From the NCBI GenBank assembly GCA_034189165.1, contig JAXHVN010000011.1, forward strand, positions 65,469-129,468: a stretch of DNA of 64,000 bases, given 5' to 3'. This stretch comes from JAASSS01 sp021767745 (GTDB lineage: Bacteria > Pseudomonadota > Gammaproteobacteria > UBA5335). This document shows, piece by piece, positions 58,536 to 64,000 of the stretch (positions within the stretch are counted from its first letter, which is position 1; every line of letters begins with the position of its first letter). Made by a program: the position numbers and the translations under genes. The notes under the pieces are model-generated. The model did no database searches, was not told the origin of the DNA, and worked only from the letters and a program-made list of their open reading frames with translations.

Positions 58536-59339
58536 TCAGCGCGGCAGGTTGCGGCCGGAGAAGATCTCTGCCATCTCGTGCTGCAGCCGCCCGCGGATCT
58601 CCTCGCGGCGGGCATCGGTCAGCGAGGCCTCGTCGATGCCGAACAGGTACTCGCCGAGGTGGAAGTCGCGCAGGATCATCTTCGTGTGGAACAGATTCTC
58701 CTGGTACACGTTGACGTCGAACATCCGGTAGCGCTCGCGCGTGTCCTCGGAGAGGAAGTTCTGGATCGAGTTGATCTCGTGATCCATGAAGTGTTTGGTG
58801 CCATCGACATCGCGCGTGAAGCCACGCACCCGATAGTCCACCGTGACGATGTCCGAATCGAAACTGTGGATCAGGAAGTTCAGCGCCTTGAGCGGCGAGA
58901 TCACGCCGCAGGTGGCCACGTCGATATCCGCGCGGAAGGTGCTGATGTGCTCGTGCGGATGCGTCTCCGGGTAGGTGTGCACCGTGATGTGGCTCTTGTC
59001 CAGGTGCGCCAGCACGGTCTCCGGCAGCGGGCCGGGCGACTCGCTGGCATCCCGCGCGGCCGGCGCCACCGGCTCCTCCGCGATCAGGATCGTGACGCTC
59101 GCGCCCTGCGGCTCGTAGTCCTGCCGGGCGACGTTCAGCACGTTGGCGCCGATGATGTCGGCGACGTCGGTCAGGATGCCGGTCAGGCGCTCGGCGTTGT
59201 AGACCTCGTCGATGTAGTCGATGTAGTCGCGACTCTGCTCCGGGCTGGTGGCATAGCAGATGTCGTAGATATTGAAGCTGAGCGCCTTGGTCAGATTATT
59301 GAACCCGTGGAGCTTCAGCTTGCTCGGCGGCTGGGGCAA
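58536..59339 (-). CDS. speD: S-adenosylmethionine decarboxylase proenzyme
   Basis: A 267-residue E. coli-type AdoMet decarboxylase, which supplies aminopropyl groups for spermidine. The precursor self-cleaves in LDKSHITVHTYPE, where Ser116 becomes the pyruvoyl group. KLKLHGFNNLTKALSF at the N-terminus and RQDYEPQGASVTIL match SpeD closely. No ATG exists at the right place; the TTG at 59339 is chosen because AGAGGG lies about 8 bases upstream and it gives the family N-terminus. It uses S-adenosylmethionine made by MetK. Confidence 0.95.
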   Translation of the reverse strand: MPQPPSKLKLHGFNNLTKALSFNIYDICYATSPEQSRDYIDYIDEVYNAERLTGILTDVADIIGANVLNVARQDYEPQGASVTILIAEEPVAPAARDASESPGPLPETVLAHLDKSHITVHTYPETHPHEHISTFRADIDVATCGVISPLKALNFLIHSFDSDIVTVDYRVRGFTRDVDGTKHFMDHEINSIQNFLSEDTRERYRMFDVNVYQENLFHTKMILRDFHLGEYLFGIDEASLTDARREEIRGRLQHEMAEIFSGRNLPR

Positions 59340-59429
59340 TGGCGCAACCCTCTGCTGGCAATGACGATGATCGCGGCCCGGCGGGCCGCGGGCGCGCAAT
59401 GGTAGGAGATCACCCGCAGCGTGTCGATC

Positions 59430-59849
59430 TCAAAGCGGCGGGCGGATCTCGAAGTCGTAGGTGATCTCCGCCGTCTTGCCCAGCATGATCGAGGCCGAGC
59501 AGTACTTCTCCGCCGACAGCTGCACCGCCCGGGCGACCTGCTTCTCCGAAAGCCCCTCGCCAGTGACGATGAAGTGCAGGTGGATGCGCGTGAACACCTT
59601 CGGCTCGGTCGGCGCCCGCTCGGCCTCCAGCAGCGCCTCACACCCGGCCAGCGGCTGGCGCGCCCGCTTCAGGATGTGCACCACATCGAAGCTCGCGCAC
59701 GAGCCCATCCCCATCAGCAGCAGTTCCATCGGTCGTGTGCCGAGGTTGCGCCCGCCGTGCTCGGGCGGCCCGTCCACCACGATCGCGTGGCCGCTGCCGC
59801 TCTCGGCGATGAAGGCCGCCGCCCCGTGCCAACTGATGCGTGCCTTCAT
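59430..59849 (-). CDS. OsmC family protein
   Basis: A 139-residue OsmC/Ohr-fold protein of the YhfA type. Two cysteines are placed as in thiol peroxidases of this fold, Cys51 in MGSCASFDVV and Cys117 in EKYCSASIM. The related Pseudomonas gene lies between vfr and speD; here it directly follows trpC with an ATGA overlap. A role in removing organic hydroperoxides is likely for the fold but unproven for this branch. Confidence 0.92.
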   Translation of the reverse strand: MKARISWHGAAAFIAESGSGHAIVVDGPPEHGGRNLGTRPMELLLMGMGSCASFDVVHILKRARQPLAGCEALLEAERAPTEPKVFTRIHLHFIVTGEGLSEKQVARAVQLSAEKYCSASIMLGKTAEITYDFEIRPPL

Positions 59850-60679
59850 GGCGTCTCCGTGGATGATGTGAACAGCGCGCGCAGCGCCTCGCCCGGATCG
59901 TCCGCGCGCATGAACGCCTCGCCGACCAGGAAGCCGTGCACCCCGGCCTGCCGCATCCGGGCCACGTCCGCCGGCGCGGCGATGCCACTCTCGGTGATCA
60001 GCAGCCGTTCGGGCGGCACCCGGTCGCGCAGCGCCAGGGTGGTCTCCAGCCGTGTCTGGAACGTGCGCAGGTTGCGGTTGTTGATGCCGATCAGCGGCGT
60101 GGCGAGCGCCAGCGCCCGGTCCAGTTCGTCGGCATCGTGCACCTCGACCAGCACGTCGAGCCCCAGCGCCGCCGCCTGCGCGGCGAGATCGACCAGCGCC
60201 CGCTCGCCCAGGGCGGCGACGATCAGCAGAATGCAGTCCGCCCCCATCGCCCGCGCCTCGACCAGCTGATAGCGGTCGATGATGAAGTCCTTGCGCAGCA
60301 CGGGCAGGTCGCAGGCGGCACGCGCCGCGATCAAATCCTCGCTGCGGCCCTGGAAGAACGGCTCGTCGGTCAGCACCGACAGGCAGGCGGCGCCGCCCGC
60401 CGCATAGCGCCGGGCGATGTCGGCCGGGTCGAGCCCCGGGCGCAGCGGCCCCTTGCTCGGCGAGGCACGTTTGATCTCCGCGATCACCGCCGGCCGGCCG
60501 GTCTCGATCCGGCGCCGCAACGCGGCGGCGAAGCCACGCGTCGGGGGAGCACTGGCCGCCGCCGCAGCCAGGGCCTCGCCCGGCACCGCCTGGCGCCGCT
60601 CAGCGACCTCCTGACGCTTGCGGGCGAGGATGCGCTCGAGCACGTCCGGCAGCGTCGCGGACGGATCGGCCTCAGCCAT
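59846..60679 (-). CDS. trpC: indole-3-glycerol-phosphate synthase
   Basis: A 277-residue TIM-barrel enzyme closing the indole ring in tryptophan synthesis. The N-terminal LERILARKRQEV helix, AEIKRASPSKGPLRPG (catalytic Lys), VLRKDFIIDRYQ and LITESGIAAPADV are diagnostic. It is not fused to TrpF. It overlaps trpD by 8 bases upstream and OsmC by 4 bases downstream. Confidence 0.98.
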   Translation of the reverse strand: MAEADPSATLPDVLERILARKRQEVAERRQAVPGEALAAAAASAPPTRGFAAALRRRIETGRPAVIAEIKRASPSKGPLRPGLDPADIARRYAAGGAACLSVLTDEPFFQGRSEDLIAARAACDLPVLRKDFIIDRYQLVEARAMGADCILLIVAALGERALVDLAAQAAALGLDVLVEVHDADELDRALALATPLIGINNRNLRTFQTRLETTLALRDRVPPERLLITESGIAAPADVARMRQAGVHGFLVGEAFMRADDPGEALRALFTSSTETP

Positions 60680-61711
60680 CGCGGGCCGCTCCCAGACGCT
60701 GCGTCAGCGCCGCCAGCCGCTCCAGCCGACGCGCCGGCTCGCCGGCATCGATCAGCGCCGCCGCCCGCGCCATCCCCGCCGGCAGATCCGGCACCAGATC
60801 GGCGGCGTAGAGCGCCGCGGCGGCATTGGCCACCACCATGTCGCGGGCCGGGCCGCGCGCGCCGGCGAACACCTCGCGGATCATCGCCAGGCTCGCGGCC
60901 GCATCCTCGACCCGCAGCGGCGTCAGATCGTGGCTCGCCAGGCCCAGCTCGAGCGGGCGCAGCGTGTACTCGCGCAGTTCGCCGGCGTACCACTCGGCGA
61001 TGCGCGTCGGCGCGGCGATGCTGATCTCGTCCAACCCGTCCTCGGCATGCACCACCAGCACGTGCCGGCTGCCGAGCTCGCCCAGTACGCGGGCCAACGG
61101 CGCGGTCCAGCGGGCATCGAACACGCCGACCAGCTGATGGGTGGCGCCAGCCGGGTTGGTCAGCGGACCGAGCAGGTTGAACAGCGTGCGCACGCCGAGC
61201 TCCCGCCGCGGCCCGATGGCGTGACGCATGGCCCCGTGGTGGGCGGGCGCGAACAGAAAACCGATGCCGAGCTCGGCGATACAGGTGGCGACCTCGGCCG
61301 GCGTCAGATCCAGTCGCACGCCAGCGGTCTCGAGCAGGTCGGCGCTGCCACAGCGGCTGGAGACCGAGCGGTTGCCGTGCTTGGCCACGCGCGCGCCGGC
61401 CGCGGCGGCGACGAAGGCGACCGCCGTGGACACGTTGAACAGCGATTGGCCATCGCCGCCGGTGCCGCAGGTGTCGAGCACCACCGGCCCGTCCGGCAGT
61501 GTCACGGTGTTCGCCAGCGCCCGCATGACCTGCGCCGCGGCGGCGATCTCCGTGACCGTCTCGCCCTTCATCCGCAGCGCGATCAGGAGCGCACCGACCT
61601 GTGCCGGGCTCGCCTCGCCGCCCAGGATCCGCTCCATCAGCGCCGTCATCTGCGCCGCCTCGAGATCCTGGCCGGCCAGCAGCCGTTCCAGCACGGCGGG
61701 AACGGCGGTAT

Positions 61712-61715
<4 letters not shown>
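60672..61715 (-). CDS. trpD: anthranilate phosphoribosyltransferase
   Basis: A 347-residue enzyme transferring phosphoribose from PRPP to anthranilate. The PRPP loop DTCGTGGDG, FNVSTAVAFVAAAAG, KHGNRSVSSRCGSADLLE and NLLGPLTNPA are all present. It is a stand-alone TrpD, separate from TrpG. Its ATG overlaps the trpG stop, so trpE-G-D-C form one coupled operon. Confidence 0.98.
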
Positions 61716-62308
<593 letters not shown>

Positions 62309-62310
62309 GC

Positions 62311-63783
62311 TCAGCTCCCCTCCGGCTCGCTGCTGGCGATCGCCACGGCGCGGAACATCGCCCGGCGCTTGTTCAGGGTTTCTTCCCATTCCAGCGCCGG
62401 CACCGAGTCTGCCACGATACCGCCGCCGGCCTGCACGTGCAGGCGGCCGTCCTTGATGATGGCGGTGCGGATGGCAATGGCGGTATCCATGTTGCCCTGC
62501 CAGCCGATGTAGCCGACCGCGCCGGCGTAAACGCCCCGCGCCACCGGCTCGAGTTCGTCGATGATCTCCATCGCCCGGATCTTCGGCGCGCCGGTCAGCG
62601 TGCCGGCCGGGAAGGTGGCGCGCAGCGCATCGATCGCCGACAGCCCGGGCGCTAGGCGGCCGCGCACGTTCGAGACGATGTGCATCACGTGTGAATAGCG
62701 CTCGATCACCATGCGCTCGGTCAGCTCCACCGAGCCGATCTGCGAGACGCGCCCGACATCGTTGCGCCCCAGGTCGATCAGCATCAGGTGCTCGGCGCGC
62801 TCCTTGGGATCGTCGATCAGCTCGGCCGCGAGCGCGGCATCCTCGGCCTCGTCGCCTCCCCGCGGGCGGGTGCCGGCGATCGGCCGCACCGAGAGCTGGC
62901 CGTCCTCCAGGCGCACCAGCACCTCCGGCGAGGCGCCCACCACGCTGAAGCCGTCGAGGTTCAGGTGGAACATGTAGGGCGAGGGGTTCAGGTAGCGCAG
63001 CGCCCGATACAGGTCGGTCGGCCGGGCGGCGAAGTCGATCGACATGCGCTGGCTCGGCACCACCTGCATCACGTCGCCCGCGGCGATGTAGCGCTGGATG
63101 GTGCGCACGGCCGCCTCGTAGCCGGCCTGGGTGAAGGTCGCCTCGAAGGCGTCCAGTCGCGGCTCGGCGTCGAGCGCCAGGCGCCGGCGCGGCGCGTCCG
63201 GCGGCGCCAGCATCTGCGCCAGCAGCGCGTCGGCCCGTGCCTCCACCGCGGCCCGCGGCGCGTCCGGCGCGGCGTGCACGATCAGGTAAATCAGGCCGCG
63301 CAGGTTGTCGAACACCACCAGCTCGTCGGAAACCATCAGCAGGATGTCCGGCAACCCCAGCGGGTCGGGGTTGCGCCGCCCGGCCAGCCGCGGCTCGATG
63401 TAACGGATGGTGTCGTAGCCGAAGTAGCCCACGAGGCCGCCGGTGAAGCGCGGCAACTCCGGCAGCGGCGGGACCTCGAACGCGCGCTGGAAGGCATCGA
63501 TCCAAGCCAGCGGGTCCTTTAGCTCGAGCTCGGCCAGCAATTCGCCGTCACGCTCGTGCTGCAGCGTGTTGCCGCACACCCGGACGCGCTCCCGACAGGG
63601 CAGGCCGATGATCGAGTAGCGCCCCCAGCGTTCGCCGCCCTGCACCGATTCGAGCAGGTAGCTGTAGGGCTGGTCGGCGAACTGGAGGTAAATCCCGAGC
63701 GGCGTGTGCTGGTCGGCAAGCACACGGCGCACGACCGGAACGCACGCACGGGTCGGCAGGTCGAAGTCGGGCTGGTCAGACAT
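62311..63783 (-). CDS. trpE: anthranilate synthase component I
   Basis: A 490-residue chorismate-using enzyme that makes anthranilate with ammonia from TrpG. The N-terminal region has LLESVQGGERWGRYSIIG, containing the ELLESxxxxxxxGRYS-type tryptophan-feedback site; the catalytic part has PFAF-like YRALRYLNPSPYMF, VGASPEVLVR, RPIAGTRPRGGDE, LIDLGRNDVGRV and TFPAGTLTGAPKIRAMEI. The ATG at 63783 begins MSDQPDF; an earlier in-frame start would add 11 residues. It is the first trp gene in the window. Confidence 0.97.
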   Translation of the reverse strand: MSDQPDFDLPTRACVPVVRRVLADQHTPLGIYLQFADQPYSYLLESVQGGERWGRYSIIGLPCRERVRVCGNTLQHERDGELLAELELKDPLAWIDAFQRAFEVPPLPELPRFTGGLVGYFGYDTIRYIEPRLAGRRNPDPLGLPDILLMVSDELVVFDNLRGLIYLIVHAAPDAPRAAVEARADALLAQMLAPPDAPRRRLALDAEPRLDAFEATFTQAGYEAAVRTIQRYIAAGDVMQVVPSQRMSIDFAARPTDLYRALRYLNPSPYMFHLNLDGFSVVGASPEVLVRLEDGQLSVRPIAGTRPRGGDEAEDAALAAELIDDPKERAEHLMLIDLGRNDVGRVSQIGSVELTERMVIERYSHVMHIVSNVRGRLAPGLSAIDALRATFPAGTLTGAPKIRAMEIIDELEPVARGVYAGAVGYIGWQGNMDTAIAIRTAIIKDGRLHVQAGGGIVADSVPALEWEETLNKRRAMFRAVAIASSEPEGS

Positions 63784-64000
63784 GTGAGGAATCCGGCGGA
63801 GAAACCATGGACGCACGCGGGCGCCCGGCTGTCAGTCAGGCAGCGGTTTCACCATCGCCAACGCGGCGGCGTCGGCCTCGCCGGTTCGATCCTCATGGCG
63901 CTCATCGCCCGGTGGCGCGGGTCCGACCCGCGAGCAGGTGCGCCGGCGGCTGAGGCGCCGGCTCGGCAGGGCTCGTTATAACCGGCGCGGTGGCGGCCTG
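63784..64000 (-). other. region upstream of trpE, no gene recognised
   Basis: About 217 bases to the window edge without a convincing coding region on either strand. In many Gammaproteobacteria gph lies upstream of trpE on the same strand, but its characteristic C-terminal sequence is not recognisable here. I saw no leader peptide with tandem Trp codons and no attenuator-like terminator. TTATAA near 63976 could belong to a promoter, without a matching -35 element in view. Confidence 0.4.

Noticed and set aside
63784..64000. Tryptophan attenuator leader before trpE
   Set aside because: No short reading frame with tandem Trp codons and no terminator/antiterminator pair could be recognised in the available bases.

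Overview
The window is a dense, GC-rich bacterial chromosome segment (by eye about two thirds G+C) with short intergenic gaps and many ATGA/GTGA stop-start overlaps. Several conserved gene orders point to Gammaproteobacteria: UPF0149-pepP-ubiH-ubiI running away from TIGR02449-zapA-6S RNA-5-formyl-THF cyclo-ligase; divergent ilvA/rpiA; trpE-G-D-C followed by osmC, speD and coq7; and rplM-rpsI. Ubiquinone synthesis (UbiH, a UbiI-like enzyme, Coq7) indicates aerobic or facultative respiration. I cannot assign a genus. Two runs of 100 N (6977-7076 and 49253-49352) show this is a draft assembly. The first joins two contig ends that repeat each other; the second removes the catalytic middle of glgX.

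Layout. 1-3.5 kb: fatty-acid degradation (3' part of fadH, fadD) and an unknown coupled gene; then an SDR on the minus strand. 4.4-14.7 kb: a tightly coupled plus-strand operon of circularly permuted ATP-grasp, alpha-E and transglutaminase-like proteins (five genes, two of each function), ending in an alpha/beta hydrolase; this is a predicted peptide-synthesis or modification system without a known product. 14.9-15.8 kb: an isolated AmoC/PmoC-family membrane monooxygenase subunit with its own putative promoter/operator, a strong Shine-Dalgarno sequence and an intrinsic terminator. 15.9-23.0 kb (minus): tkt-gap-pgk followed by moxR, a VWA (CoxE-like) gene and a hydrolase. 23.2-26.6 kb: metK-ahcY-metF (methyl cycle). 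26.7-33.5 kb: a membrane-anchored unknown with a CpdA-like phosphodiesterase, a coniferyl-type aldehyde dehydrogenase, a UGT/MGT-like glycosyltransferase, and a YyaL-type thioredoxin-domain protein.

33.5-43.1 kb (minus): one long probable transcription unit ygfB-pepP-ubiH-ubiI-gcvT-gcvH-gcvPA-gcvPB-pfkB, with a two-subunit glycine decarboxylase. 43.2-45.8 kb (plus): cell-division accessory genes, 6S RNA, folate repair (5-FCL), an EVE-domain protein and a tail-anchored Cache/PDC sensor. 45.8-54.7 kb: ilvA (minus) against rpiA, then glgX-treZ-treY, which convert alpha-glucan to trehalose. 54.7-57.8 kb (minus): a membrane-anchored sulfotransferase, an intrinsic terminator, tRNA-Gln(CTG), rpsI, rplM and an outer-membrane DUF481 protein. 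57.9-64 kb: coq7 (plus), then speD, osmC and trpC-D-G-E (minus).

The most notable items are the stand-alone amoC/pmoC gene with all six copper-ligand residues conserved, and the ATP-grasp/alpha-E/transglutaminase operon. No CRISPR array, insertion sequence, prophage or integrase was seen, and no stretch above 300 bases lacks a gene.
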